Shown in pieces: positions 27,304 to 37,008 of a stretch of DNA of 64,000 bases. Location of the stretch: contig NZ_JYLF01000007.1 of NCBI RefSeq assembly GCF_001043055.1, forward strand, positions 1 through 64,000. The letters run 5' to 3'. How positions within the stretch are numbered: the first letter of the stretch is position 1; the number at the start of each line of letters is the position of its first letter. Under the pieces are notes generated by a model that saw nothing but the letters and a program-made list of their open reading frames with translations, made no database searches and had not been told where the DNA came from. The translations under genes were made by a program, and so were the position numbers. The DNA comes from Pseudomonas weihenstephanensis (lineage in GTDB: Bacteria > Pseudomonadota > Gammaproteobacteria > Pseudomonadales > Pseudomonadaceae).

Positions 27304-28838
27304 AACAGACCCTGACTCAATCCATGGCCTGGCTGCACACGTGGGGCGGCCTGATCGTGGGCTGGTTGTTGTTTGTGATTTTCCTGACCGGCAGCCTGGC
27401 CGTGTTCGATCAGGAAATTGACAATTGGATGCAACCCGAACTGCCCGCGCATCACTTAACTGACGTACAAGCGGCCGAGCGCGCCTTGGGCTATTTACGT
27501 GAGCACACGCCTGACGCCAAACAGTGGGGCATCAGCTTGCCGAATGAACGCACGCCGGCCCTGCAAGCCTCGACCGGTGGGCGCCGCGACGGGGTGTCGG
27601 TGACGCTGGACCCGAGCACTGGCGAAGTGTTGCCGGTGCGTGAAACAGCAGGCGGTTTTTTCTTTTTCTTCTTTCATTTCACCTTGCACATGCCGGGCAT
27701 GCTCGGGATTTATCTGGTGGGTGCGTTGGCGATGGGCATGCTGGCGGCACTGGTCAGCGGTATTGTGATTCACAAAAAATTCTTTAAGGAGTTCTTCACC
27801 TTTCGCCCGGCCAAGGGTCAACGTTCGTGGCTGGACGCTCACAATGCCAGCGCGGTGTTGTTGCTACCGTTCCACTTAATGATTACGTACAGCGGGCTGG
27901 CGATTTTCCTGGTGATCTACATGCCCGCGGCGATGGACGCGCTGTTTGATGGCAACCGCGAGGCGTTTTTCAAAGCCCAGGACCGCACGCCACCCGCGCT
28001 TGAGGTCAAGCACGCGGCGGCGATTGAGCCCGCACCTTTGGTGGCCCTGGGGCCGTTATTGAGCAAGGCCCGTGAGGTGATGGGGCCTTTGAGTAGTGTC
28101 AGCATTACTAATCCCGGGCAAAGTAACGCAGAGATTCAGATACGCCCCCTGCTGGGTAACCGCATTGCGTTGGCCAAAGGTCAGGGCATGCGGTTCGACG
28201 GGGTCAGCGGTGAGCCGTTGTCCGGCCCGACCGACATGCGTTCCAGTGTCCTCACGCACAAGGTTATTTCCGGTCTGCACTTCGCTCAATTCGGCGGCTA
28301 CCCGATGCGCTGGCTGTACTTTATTTGCGGCGTGATCAGCAGTGCGATGATCGCCAGCGGACTGGTGCTGTTCACCGTCAAGCGTCGGCGCAAATACGCC
28401 AGTGAAAACCAGATCGCGCAGGTGCTGTATCGCTTGGTCGAAGCCATTAACGTCACGGTCATGGCTGGCTTGAGCCTGGCCTGTATCAGCCTGCTGTGGG
28501 GTAATCGTCTGTTACCGGTCAGCCTGGCCGAGCGCAGTGATGCTGAGCTGAATGTGTTTTTTGGCGTGTGGGCATTGAGTCTGGGCCACGCGTTGTTCAG
28601 GCCACGCATGCAGGCGTGGCGTGAGCAATTGGGGTTGGCCGGTGGGATGTGCATGGCATTACCGCTGCTGAGCCTGCTCACCGTCAATCAGCCCTGGACA
28701 TTGCCCAGCCGCCTGGGTGTTGAGCTGGTGGCTGTCGTGATAGGGGCATTGTTGTTGTGGGCCTGCTGGAAAGTCGCGCAACCGGTTGTTGAGCGCGTTC
28801 CGCGCAAAAAGGCGGCGCAATTGGCCGAGGTGAATTAA
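27300..28838 (+). CDS. PepSY-TM family protein, probable ferrisiderophore reductase
   Basis: 512 residues from the ATG at 27300, chosen over an in-frame upstream start because it overlaps the preceding stop. The layout is PepSY-TM: a first membrane helix (LHTWGGLIVGWLLFVIFLTGSLAVF), a periplasmic PepSY region, then further helices and histidines near membrane edges (HFTLHMPG, WLDAHNASAVLLLPFHL) that could bind heme. Related proteins such as FoxB/PiuB are inner-membrane reductases that release iron from siderophores. Being in the same operon direction as a catecholate receptor supports a like role here (inference). Confidence 0.85.
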   Translation: MKQTLTQSMAWLHTWGGLIVGWLLFVIFLTGSLAVFDQEIDNWMQPELPAHHLTDVQAAERALGYLREHTPDAKQWGISLPNERTPALQASTGGRRDGVSVTLDPSTGEVLPVRETAGGFFFFFFHFTLHMPGMLGIYLVGALAMGMLAALVSGIVIHKKFFKEFFTFRPAKGQRSWLDAHNASAVLLLPFHLMITYSGLAIFLVIYMPAAMDALFDGNREAFFKAQDRTPPALEVKHAAAIEPAPLVALGPLLSKAREVMGPLSSVSITNPGQSNAEIQIRPLLGNRIALAKGQGMRFDGVSGEPLSGPTDMRSSVLTHKVISGLHFAQFGGYPMRWLYFICGVISSAMIASGLVLFTVKRRRKYASENQIAQVLYRLVEAINVTVMAGLSLACISLLWGNRLLPVSLAERSDAELNVFFGVWALSLGHALFRPRMQAWREQLGLAGGMCMALPLLSLLTVNQPWTLPSRLGVELVAVVIGALLLWACWKVAQPVVERVPRKKAAQLAEVN

Positions 28839-28839
28839 G

Positions 28840-29175
28840 ATGCTGGCGCATTACTTTGCAGCTTTCGCCTTTGCCTATATGGGCATGCTTGCCTTGTGTC
28901 AGGGGCTGGAGCGGCACTACAAACAAGTGTGGAAAAAAGTCCCTCCTGAGGGGTTGAGGCATCTGTTGCGGGCAGCAGGTTGGTGCAGCCTGGCGCTGAG
29001 CTTTTACTTCTGCGGGCTTGCCTGGGGGTGGGCGATGGGACCGATAGGGTGGTTTGGCATGCTTTCGCTCAGTGGCTTTGGCTTGCTGATGGTGCTGCCT
29101 TATCGACCGCGTTTGGCCGTTTGGCTGCCTTTGGGCTTTGTGCCGGTGTGGGCAGTAATTGTAACGGTTCTTTGA
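28840..29175 (+). CDS. DUF3325 inner-membrane protein
   Basis: 111 residues with three or four hydrophobic helices and the DUF3325 pattern (MALCQGLERHYKQVW-like segment near residue 20, GWCSLALSFYFCGLAWG near 50). It starts 1 bp after the PepSY gene stop and completes the DUF3649-PepSY-DUF3325 set. A G/C stem follows. Confidence 0.82.
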   Translation: MLAHYFAAFAFAYMGMLALCQGLERHYKQVWKKVPPEGLRHLLRAAGWCSLALSFYFCGLAWGWAMGPIGWFGMLSLSGFGLLMVLPYRPRLAVWLPLGFVPVWAVIVTVL

Positions 29176-29613
29176 TTATTGAGGGCGCCCCGTATTAATA
29201 AGATCGGGCGCCAACTTTATATAACGGTTCCAATAACCGGCGCGCAGCATAAACGGTGTGGACGATGGCTGTAGTATGTGTCTGCTGCTGAATGTGGTTT
29301 TTGTAGTAAAAGTCGGCGTTGAGTATTATTTCGTTGTTCGTATGCTTGTTTTGATACCGTGGTCTAAAAAGACTACGCAGTTATATGCGTTGTCTGCGTG
29401 ATTTGAGGGGGATGTCTGCTTGAACTGAAGGTGGCCAAGTGTTGATGCAGGATTTCTGCTGGGTCGTCTTTGTTTGGTGAGTATTCAACTTGTTCTAATC
29501 TGGTGTTTATACACGCTGCGCAGTTGATGTGACGGTGTCTTTCGGTGATTTGCTGAGGGGCGGTTCTAATCAGGCAGCGTCATTCAAACATAAGGATACG
29601 GACAGGATTGAAT
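29176..29613. other. A/T-rich intergenic region before the Rhs locus
   Basis: 438 bp without a supported gene. A stem ggcgccc/gggcgcc (29184-29212) lies 8 bp after the DUF3325 stop and may terminate that operon. The rest is clearly more A/T rich than flanking core genes, and probably contains the Rhs locus promoter. Confidence 0.6.
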
Positions 29614-30630
29614 ATGGATATTAACGCAGGGCCAGAACAGGCAGAGGTATTGAATACTTCGTTTGATGAGCGCCTTCCCTCCTCGAGGGATGTCGCCCCC
29701 TCGCCAGGTCACGAACAGTGGGAGGCGGTAAAAGACTTCCAGATCATCACCGCTAACGGTGGAAACACGCTCTATGGTAATGGACGCCAGCAAGTGAAGG
29801 TGCGGGTGCTTATTCGTGTGACCAATGCACTGAATATGCCGGTTGATATTGATGAACAGAGTTTGGCTTCTCTTACGTTGGTGGACACCCACACCCATAA
29901 ACCTCTGGAATGGGGTGTGGTGCAATCAAGGGATGATGAAGTCTGGGCGTTTGTGTATGACCACGATCCCCGCTTCACGCCATTCCCTTATCATGGGCCC
30001 ATCAAGGGCGGGCTGGAGGGGGGGAAATTCTCCGTGCGAGAGTTTTACGTCAGCACCAATGCCTCGTCTTCTATTTCACTGTCGGCCTCTATTACACGGC
30101 ACGACGGTAAAGTGTTTTATTCGGGATTAAAAACCGAGTTTGGAACCCTGACACTGAATGCCGTGTTACCTGCTGTGTATCAGGCCCATCACGTTAATAT
30201 CAAACACGTGGCTCAAAGGCCCTATCGTTCGGCCAATATTGCGAAGGTGGATGTTTATGCGCTTCGGATGGTGGTGGACAATCAACGTATTGGCATCGCA
30301 AGGATATACGAAGTGTATCCCTCTACGTTTTTAAAACTGAGCGAGCACCCTGATTACTTGGGTTATTATGCGACGGCTTACTTAAATGCGAGCCCTGGTT
30401 ATTATGGGCGGTACCAGAACTTCGAAATGCCACATGCGGTCGCTAAATATTATGACGTTCCCGGCGAACTGACGTTGCTGGTGAGCTATGCGAAGAAAGG
30501 TGGGCGCTCTCAAGTCAGAGAAGAACATGACCATTGGCGACTGGACCTCATTGACATATACGGCAATCTACACACGGTCCGAATTGTGTCCTCTGATGAG
30601 TCGCCACCCAGGTTAATAGTTCAAGCGTGA
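29614..30630 (+). CDS. Uncharacterised protein paired with the Rhs gene
   Basis: 338 residues from the ATG at 29614, with an agga site six bases before it. There is no signal peptide. The sequence is rich in beta-type stretches and aromatic residues: FQIITANGGNTLYGNGRQQVKVR, then a Tyr-rich segment (YLGYYATAYLNASPGYYGRY near 255). It ends with LDLIDIYGNLHTVRIVSS. It lies 44 bp upstream of the Rhs gene on the same strand, and base composition resembles that gene, so the two probably came together. A structural partner, adaptor or chaperone of the Rhs protein is conceivable but not shown. Confidence 0.65.
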   Translation: MDINAGPEQAEVLNTSFDERLPSSRDVAPSPGHEQWEAVKDFQIITANGGNTLYGNGRQQVKVRVLIRVTNALNMPVDIDEQSLASLTLVDTHTHKPLEWGVVQSRDDEVWAFVYDHDPRFTPFPYHGPIKGGLEGGKFSVREFYVSTNASSSISLSASITRHDGKVFYSGLKTEFGTLTLNAVLPAVYQAHHVNIKHVAQRPYRSANIAKVDVYALRMVVDNQRIGIARIYEVYPSTFLKLSEHPDYLGYYATAYLNASPGYYGRYQNFEMPHAVAKYYDVPGELTLLVSYAKKGGRSQVREEHDHWRLDLIDIYGNLHTVRIVSSDESPPRLIVQA

Positions 30631-30674
30631 GCGGTTAGGCAGAGGCATGACTTTAAGGCACACGGAAGTAATCA

Positions 30675-33600
30675 ATGAATACATCAAACAAAGGGTCGGG
30701 AACGCTGCATTCTGGTGCGTTCAATTTTTCGAGTTTTATTCAAAGCGGTGTGGACCCTCGCACCGGTTCTTATAGTTGCAACCTGGCGTTGAATGAAGTA
30801 CTGGGCAATCGCTTATGCGGGCCGACCGTACCGCTAGCGCTGGTTTTCAGCGCGTTTAATAGCCGAAACTCAGGATTGGGAACGGGCTGGTCTTTGCCAT
30901 TGAGTTCGTACAACCGGACGAACCACAAACTGTCTTTGTCTTCAGGGACGTGTTACCACGTACATACCCACGGCACGACGGTCAGTCTGTTAGACAAGAA
31001 GCTCGATACCGTCAAGGTTCATGTGCATGAAGACACCTGGGTCATTGAACATAAAAATGGCACGGTTGAAGAACTGACGCGCCCCAGTGAAGACGATGAC
31101 GAGTGGCTGCCTTCAAGAATCTTCTCTCCCGAAGGGCGTTATATTTCTTTCTTCTACAGCATTGTTCAGGGCCAACGGGTACTGCGAGAACTTCGCGATC
31201 AACATCAGTCTTTGTTGAGGCTTGAATATGAGAGCGATAACAACTGGGATAGCCAGCCTGGCCTTACGCTGTGGCCCGACAGTCAGCCACAAAGACGTAA
31301 ATTTCACTTTGTTATCCGCGATAACTGGCTGCGTCAAATATCACTGACCACGCCCCACGGCAGGGAAGCGGCCCACTGGGTATTTGACTATCAAACCAGC
31401 GAATCGGCCGCGCTGCTGATGACGCATGTGCAGACACCGGCTGGGGCTGTGGAAACGCTGAGTTATAACCTTCATGGTCATGCATTACCTTCTGGCGCGC
31501 CGGTTGAGACCGTGCCTGTTGTGACGTCCTGGCGTATTGCTCCCGGCGCCGGGCAACCCGCGGTCGTTCGTCAGTATGAGTTTTCAAGGCATAATTATTT
31601 TGGTTATGGCGCGGGATATGTCTGGAGCGACAACGAAGATTATCTTTACCAAAACGCCAGTGACTATGTGTATACGTCGACTGAAACCGTGGTTGCAGGG
31701 GCACAGTCCACGCGTATTGAGAGGTGTTATAACCGGTTTCACCTGATGATCTCGCAGGTGACAACAGTCGGCACTAAGGTGCAGCGCAAGCTGATTGATT
31801 ACCACGATGCAGAAGGGAGAAGTTTTAACGAACAACCGGCTATTTTCCAACTGCAAAAAAGCCTGTCGGTTTCCTACTACGATCTTCGCAGTCCTCAAGA
31901 CGTACGTACCGAGATCACCCGGACGACCTACGATTCGTCAGGTAATTTATTGGAAACTCAGAACCCGACAGGCGGCAGAGAGATCAATACCTATTACGCC
32001 GCTGCGGGAGAGGCCGGTTGCCCGGCGAACCCCGGCGGGTTTGTGCATTTCCTCAAAAGTAAATCAGTCATCCCCTCACCTGACTTCAGAGCTGCCCCCA
32101 CCACGCGAATCTTGCACACCTACGCGGATCTGCCTTCTCTTCAAGGCGGTTCTAAGCGTTTTCTAGTGTTGCTCAGTGATGAGTTGTACGAAGTCGGCAC
32201 GGCTGACCCCCTGGTGCGCACGACGTACCGCTATGTGAGTGATCCAACGCAACTCCAATACGGCAAAGTCAGTGCCAAGACCGACACTATGGGCGGCGCC
32301 TCAACCACCTTTACGTTCACTTACACCCAGGATCAGGACTGTGTGCGGGTCAGTCAGGGTGTGGAGGCCGATGCTCATTCATGTATCCAGCAGGTCTGGT
32401 ACAACGAATTGAGCGGTCAAGAAGTCAAAGTCTGTGACCACGACCGCAGCGTGCTTGAATCGACCTACGATGGATTAGGCCGTTTGAAGTGCGAAACCGT
32501 GGCCTCGCCAACGCATCCGGCCTCCCGGCAATACGCCTATCACTTGCCAACCGATGCAGAAGGGGAGGCGCACCAAACGCTTTTAAATTCGCGTGGTGCG
32601 CAGCACATCACCACCGTTGATGGCCTGGGTCGTAAGGTGCATGTGGCGGTGCAAGACCTTGACCATGGCGGTGCTGAAAAACCAATGCGCGAGGTTTATC
32701 GCGCGGTGTACACAGAGGCGGGGCAACTCAGTGAAGAGTTCACCACAGATTGGTTTGAGGGAGTGGCGCAAACAGTGCGCACTGCGTTCAGGTATGACGA
32801 GTGGGGCAATGTTTCACAGATAACAGGCCCCGATGGCACGGTGACCCACGAAGCGCATGATCCTGTAACCCGCACCCACACTCGATGGCTGGAGGGGGCA
32901 GGTAAAACTGTCACGGTCAATAACGTCTTCGGTAAGCCTGCGAGTGTTGAACGTATTGATACCCAAGGCCGCTCGCTGGGCCAAACACGGTTCACTTATG
33001 ACGGATTGGGCCGGTGTGTGGAAACGCTCAGCCCGCCAGGGCTGATCAACCAGTTCAGTTATGACGTCTTTGGGCGTTTGATTCAGTCGGTATTGCCCGA
33101 GGGAACCGTGATCACGCGGCTCTACTCGCCACGCAGTATTGGCCCTTACCCCACGCAGATAAAAGCCAATGACTATGTATTGGGCACACGCACTTACGAT
33201 GCATTAATGCGCATCAGCAGAACGACAGTCGGTGGACGAACCGAGCGTTTTACTTACGAACGCGGGCGCGCAGAGCCATCGAGCAAAACCTGTGCTAGCG
33301 GGAAAATAATCCACTTCACACTTGATCCGCTTTGCAAAGGAGAGGTGGCCCGGCGTTCCGTGGAGGGGGATTCGGATTTGACCACCATCTTCAATCGAGC
33401 ATCGCCGCATGGCCAATTGCTTCAAGCGTCCAACCCCTATAGCCAGGAAAATTTGTCTTACTTCGCATCGGGCAAGCTTGAGAGCAAAGAGTATGTGATC
33501 GGGGACAAGCGCTTTGAATCCTCATACACCTATTCGCTAATGGGTAAGCCGATCAGCTTCACTGATATCACGGGGAGCACTCGTCACTCTCGTTATGACC

Positions 33601-35462
33601 CTTTTGGGCGGTTGTCTGAAGTTGAACAAGGCCCCGTTAAAAGTGTTTATGGCTACGATGCGCGTGGGGCGCTCAAGACCTTGAGCGTCGACGACACTCA
33701 GGCAGGGCGCAGACTGGTGACCGAGCTTGTACAGGATGATTTCGCACGGGAAATTCGTCGTACGTTCATCCTGGAACACAATCGCCGGTTAGTCCTTGAG
33801 CAAGCCTTTACTGTGCAGGACAAACTCCAGCGGCGAACCTTGAGTGAAGGCCCAGCGGTGCTGCGCGATGAAACCTATGAGTATGATTTACGCGGGCGCT
33901 TGAAGAGGTACACGTGCAGCGGCCCGCAAGCTCCGGTCGACCCTTTGGGCAACGTCATTGTGTCCCAGGACTATACCTACGATTACCTCGACAACATTCG
34001 TTCGTTAACCACCTGCTTCGAGGGCGATGAGGATGTCACAACGTTTAGTTATGACTACATCGATCGAACCCAGCTCAGCCAATTGACCCACAGTCATCCT
34101 GACTACACGTTTATGAACCGTCGATTTGAATACGACGCTGACGGTCATCAGCTCACTGATGAATGGGGTCGCGTGCTGACGTATGACGCATTGGGTGGCT
34201 TGTGCTCGGTGGGGGTGGATCAATTGCCGGAATCGAGCAAGCTGGTGGAATACAGCTACAGCCCAATGGACAAACTTCAGAGTATTCAACCAGGGCAGGG
34301 CCTGATCAAGGAGTGCTTCTACCATGAGGGCTCACTGGCCAATGAGGTTCAGGGTGAGCAGACGTGCAGTTATTTTCATCAGGGGAGCCACGCGATGGCT
34401 CAGATGAGCGCAGATGATTGCGCGTTACTGGGCACCGATAGCCAGGGAAGTGTCTTGCACGTACTTTCACATCGAGGGGATGCTCACTTGGCCTACACAC
34501 CTTATGGCAATAGGCCGCTTGATGATGGCATGAGTTCATTGCTTGGGTTCAATGGCGAGTTACCCGACCCGGTCACCGGCTGTTATCTGCTGGGCAATGG
34601 TTACCGTGCTTACAACCCGATACTGATGAGGTTTCACTCCCCCGACAGCTTGAGCGTATTTGATGGTGGCGGGTTCAATGCCTACGCGTATTGCCTGGGC
34701 GACCCGATAAACTTCAGCGATCCGACCGGCCATATTACGACGGCGCAAGGCGTGAAACTCGGTATCACCATCGCGCTTTTACTGGCCTCCCTGGCACTCA
34801 CCCTGTATACGTTTGGCGCCGCGTCGTCCTCGCTCGTACTTTCGCTGAAGTCGATCATCAGTGTTATTTATGAGGTGGTGTCCACTAGTATTTCGATTGC
34901 TTCAGCTGTGCTCGACGAGTTGGCTCCCGATACAACCGTGGCTAAAGTCTTCTCCTACGCCAGCCTGGCCTTAGGCGGTGTATCGGGTGCCAATTGGGTG
35001 ATAGGGAAAGCCTTTAACAAGGGCATCGGTGTTGCGCTGACTCAAACAATTGATCGAGTGGGCAAGGCCGCCACCCACACAACATGGTCAGGTACGATCG
35101 CGACCAGCGCTGTGCGGCCGATTGCAAACACCAGCACGGTTGTGCGGGGTAATGGGGGGCTTAAACATTTGAATAAGCTGCATAAGCAGTTGATCGCAGT
35201 TTCACACGCCAAGACCGTTGTCGATTACGCACGCTATTCGTTCACCGGATTCAAGGCTGCACATAAGCACTATGGCAATATCAGTGAGTTTGTGACGAGC
35301 CATGAGGCGCCAAGAACCTTGGGACAGTTGGGCACTTGGGTGACGGACGCGGGAGCTCATTTTTCTGGCGACAACCCGTCCGGCTCGGATAAAACGCTGC
35401 CCCTGGTGGCATTTTTTGAAGACCTTGAAGATCGGGCAGATACCATCAGGCATGCCCTTTAA
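30675..35462 (+). CDS. Rhs/YD-repeat protein with a variable C-terminal domain (TcC/Rhs-like toxin)
   Basis: 1595 residues. The N-terminus (SGAFNFSSFIQSGVDPRTGSY) matches a Pseudomonas subgroup of Tc-toxin-like Rhs proteins without signal peptide. Many YD repeats follow (for example TYDGLGRLKCE, RYDEWGNVSQITGPDG, FTYDGLGRCVE), expected to build a hollow beta-cocoon. The conserved core end is NGYRAYNPILMRFHSPDS (about 1309-1326) to DPTGH (1349-1353). After it come 242 unique residues: a hydrophobic stretch with about three helices (1359-1445), then a basic and finally acidic tail. The hydrophobic part suggests a membrane-acting effector. No small gene follows on the same strand that could encode immunity. 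Confidence 0.88.
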   Translation: MNTSNKGSGTLHSGAFNFSSFIQSGVDPRTGSYSCNLALNEVLGNRLCGPTVPLALVFSAFNSRNSGLGTGWSLPLSSYNRTNHKLSLSSGTCYHVHTHGTTVSLLDKKLDTVKVHVHEDTWVIEHKNGTVEELTRPSEDDDEWLPSRIFSPEGRYISFFYSIVQGQRVLRELRDQHQSLLRLEYESDNNWDSQPGLTLWPDSQPQRRKFHFVIRDNWLRQISLTTPHGREAAHWVFDYQTSESAALLMTHVQTPAGAVETLSYNLHGHALPSGAPVETVPVVTSWRIAPGAGQPAVVRQYEFSRHNYFGYGAGYVWSDNEDYLYQNASDYVYTSTETVVAGAQSTRIERCYNRFHLMISQVTTVGTKVQRKLIDYHDAEGRSFNEQPAIFQLQKSLSVSYYDLRSPQDVRTEITRTTYDSSGNLLETQNPTGGREINTYYAAAGEAGCPANPGGFVHFLKSKSVIPSPDFRAAPTTRILHTYADLPSLQGGSKRFLVLLSDELYEVGTADPLVRTTYRYVSDPTQLQYGKVSAKTDTMGGASTTFTFTYTQDQDCVRVSQGVEADAHSCIQQVWYNELSGQEVKVCDHDRSVLESTYDGLGRLKCETVASPTHPASRQYAYHLPTDAEGEAHQTLLNSRGAQHITTVDGLGRKVHVAVQDLDHGGAEKPMREVYRAVYTEAGQLSEEFTTDWFEGVAQTVRTAFRYDEWGNVSQITGPDGTVTHEAHDPVTRTHTRWLEGAGKTVTVNNVFGKPASVERIDTQGRSLGQTRFTYDGLGRCVETLSPPGLINQFSYDVFGRLIQSVLPEGTVITRLYSPRSIGPYPTQIKANDYVLGTRTYDALMRISRTTVGGRTERFTYERGRAEPSSKTCASGKIIHFTLDPLCKGEVARRSVEGDSDLTTIFNRASPHGQLLQASNPYSQENLSYFASGKLESKEYVIGDKRFESSYTYSLMGKPISFTDITGSTRHSRYDPFGRLSEVEQGPVKSVYGYDARGALKTLSVDDTQAGRRLVTELVQDDFAREIRRTFILEHNRRLVLEQAFTVQDKLQRRTLSEGPAVLRDETYEYDLRGRLKRYTCSGPQAPVDPLGNVIVSQDYTYDYLDNIRSLTTCFEGDEDVTTFSYDYIDRTQLSQLTHSHPDYTFMNRRFEYDADGHQLTDEWGRVLTYDALGGLCSVGVDQLPESSKLVEYSYSPMDKLQSIQPGQGLIKECFYHEGSLANEVQGEQTCSYFHQGSHAMAQMSADDCALLGTDSQGSVLHVLSHRGDAHLAYTPYGNRPLDDGMSSLLGFNGELPDPVTGCYLLGNGYRAYNPILMRFHSPDSLSVFDGGGFNAYAYCLGDPINFSDPTGHITTAQGVKLGITIALLLASLALTLYTFGAASSSLVLSLKSIISVIYEVVSTSISIASAVLDELAPDTTVAKVFSYASLALGGVSGANWVIGKAFNKGIGVALTQTIDRVGKAATHTTWSGTIATSAVRPIANTSTVVRGNGGLKHLNKLHKQLIAVSHAKTVVDYARYSFTGFKAAHKHYGNISEFVTSHEAPRTLGQLGTWVTDAGAHFSGDNPSGSDKTLPLVAFFEDLEDRADTIRHAL

Positions 35463-35476
35463 CGCCCGTGAATGGA

Positions 35477-35507
35477 GCACGCCAATGCCCTTGCGGGGTT
35501 GGCGTGC
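35477..35507. terminator. Bidirectional terminator between Rhs and ABC transporter genes
   Basis: Perfect 9-bp arms gcacgccaa/ttggcgtgc with an inner ccc/ggg extension lie between two convergent genes. No T-run. Confidence 0.6.
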
Positions 35508-35515
35508 ACGGCCTG

Positions 35516-36202
35516 TCAAGCGTGAGAAGGCTTTTTGGTGTTGACCCAGCGATTGGCGATGATGTCCAGGCTGCTGCAAAACACGAAATACACCAACGCC
35601 ACAAACAGGTAAATCTCGGTCGGGTGCACCATCACCCGATTACTCACTTGAGTGGCTACGAACGACAGCTCGCCGACGCCGATGACATATGCCAGTGAGG
35701 TGTCCTTGATCAATGAGATCCATTGATTGAGGAAGGAGGGCAGCATCATGGGCAGGGCTTGCGGCAGGATAATCAGGCGCAACACCTGCCAACGGCTCAA
35801 ACCCAGCGCTTTGCCCGCTGCCCACTGCCCAGCCGGCAACGCGCTGATACCGGCATAGACCGAGTGCGCCAGGTACGCGCCGCCGATCAACGACAGCGCA
35901 CACACCACCGTGGCCAGCGCAGGCACATCCACCTTGAACACAATGGGCAGCAGAAAGTAGCTCCAGAAAATCAGCATCACCACCGGGATCGCGCGCAGAA
36001 ACCCCAGTACGCCCAGCAACACCCAGCGCCCCCCGCCGCGCATCATCACCAGCGCTACACCCAGCACCAGCCCTAACAGCGCAGAAATAGTGCCTGACAG
36101 CGCACTCAACACCAGCGTGAGAGCGGCACCGCCCAGCGGGCCGTCGGGGTAAGCCCCGAGCAAAAAGTACGACAGATTGTCGCTAATGACCGAGAAGTCC
36201 AT
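35516..36202 (-). CDS. Amino acid ABC transporter permease (HisM/GltK type)
   Basis: 228 residues with about five membrane helices. The cytoplasmic EAA-type loop reads AAGKALGLSRWQVLRLIILPQALP and contacts the ATPase. It belongs to the polar amino acid uptake (HisMQ) family. It is the last gene of a substrate-binding protein/permease/permease set, separated by 3 bp from the first permease. No ATPase gene adjoins. Confidence 0.9.
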   Translation of the reverse strand: MDFSVISDNLSYFLLGAYPDGPLGGAALTLVLSALSGTISALLGLVLGVALVMMRGGGRWVLLGVLGFLRAIPVVMLIFWSYFLLPIVFKVDVPALATVVCALSLIGGAYLAHSVYAGISALPAGQWAAGKALGLSRWQVLRLIILPQALPMMLPSFLNQWISLIKDTSLAYVIGVGELSFVATQVSNRVMVHPTEIYLFVALVYFVFCSSLDIIANRWVNTKKPSHA

Positions 36203-36205
36203 GAC

Positions 36206-36934
36206 TTACACCACTCCCTGCTTGTACCACTTGCTGCGGGCGACCCTTTGGCCGATCACTTCGATCAACGCAATGCTCGCCACATACAAGAGGGTGGCAA
36301 AACCAAACGCTTGAAACGTTTTGAAGGTTTCAGTCTCGACCTGGCGCGAGGCGTAAGACAGTTCGGCCAAGCCAATCGCCATGGTCAGTGATGAGTTTTT
36401 CAGTGCATTCATGTATTGCCCCAACAAAGGCCCCAGCGCGGTGCGCAAAGCCTGTGGGAACACGATGTAACGCCACACTTGCGTGCCGGTCAAACCCAGG
36501 GCCAGCCCGGCAGCCCGCTGCTCGATGCGCACTGAACTGACCCCCGCGCGAAACTCCTCGCAGATAAAGGCCGCGGTGTAGAGCATCAACCCCCAGAACC
36601 CGGCCAGAAACTCAAACGATGGCCATTCAATCTCAAACAGCCCCACAGAAAGGCTGCGCGGCTGGTTGAGCCACATCACCAGGCCTTCGGGCAGCATCGC
36701 CGTGACGCCGAAATACCAGAAAAACAACTGCACCAGCAGCGGTGTGTTGCGAAACAGTGAGAGATAAGCACGGGCTGGCCATGACCACAGCCGTGAAGGC
36801 GAAAGGCGCGCCAGGCACAACAAAAACCCAAGGCCGGTGGCGACGATACAGGTGAGCAGTGAAAGGATCAGCGTCAGCACGAAGCCATCAAGCAGCCAAT
36901 GCAGGTAATGCGGGGCAAGCAGTTCACCGAACAT
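36206..36934 (-). CDS. Amino acid ABC transporter permease (HisQ/GltJ type)
   Basis: 242 residues from the ATG at 36934, which has ggatgga upstream; a longer reading needs a TTG start. The EAA loop is RAAGLALGLTGTQVWRYIVFPQAL, and SLFRNTPLLVQLFFWYFG is the typical third-helix region of this family. It pairs with the downstream permease to form a heterodimeric channel for a polar amino acid. Confidence 0.9.
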   Translation of the reverse strand: MFGELLAPHYLHWLLDGFVLTLILSLLTCIVATGLGFLLCLARLSPSRLWSWPARAYLSLFRNTPLLVQLFFWYFGVTAMLPEGLVMWLNQPRSLSVGLFEIEWPSFEFLAGFWGLMLYTAAFICEEFRAGVSSVRIEQRAAGLALGLTGTQVWRYIVFPQALRTALGPLLGQYMNALKNSSLTMAIGLAELSYASRQVETETFKTFQAFGFATLLYVASIALIEVIGQRVARSKWYKQGVV

Positions 36935-37008
36935 AAACAACGTCCATCCAGAAACAAACAAACCCGTCCGGTTGACCGTGACGGGCTTAACGATACAACG
37001 CGCAGGTT

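Noticed and set aside
30675..35462. Rhs gene split into separate core and toxin genes
   Set aside because: The frame is continuous through the core end into the C-terminal domain, with no internal stop or ribosome site to suggest a split.
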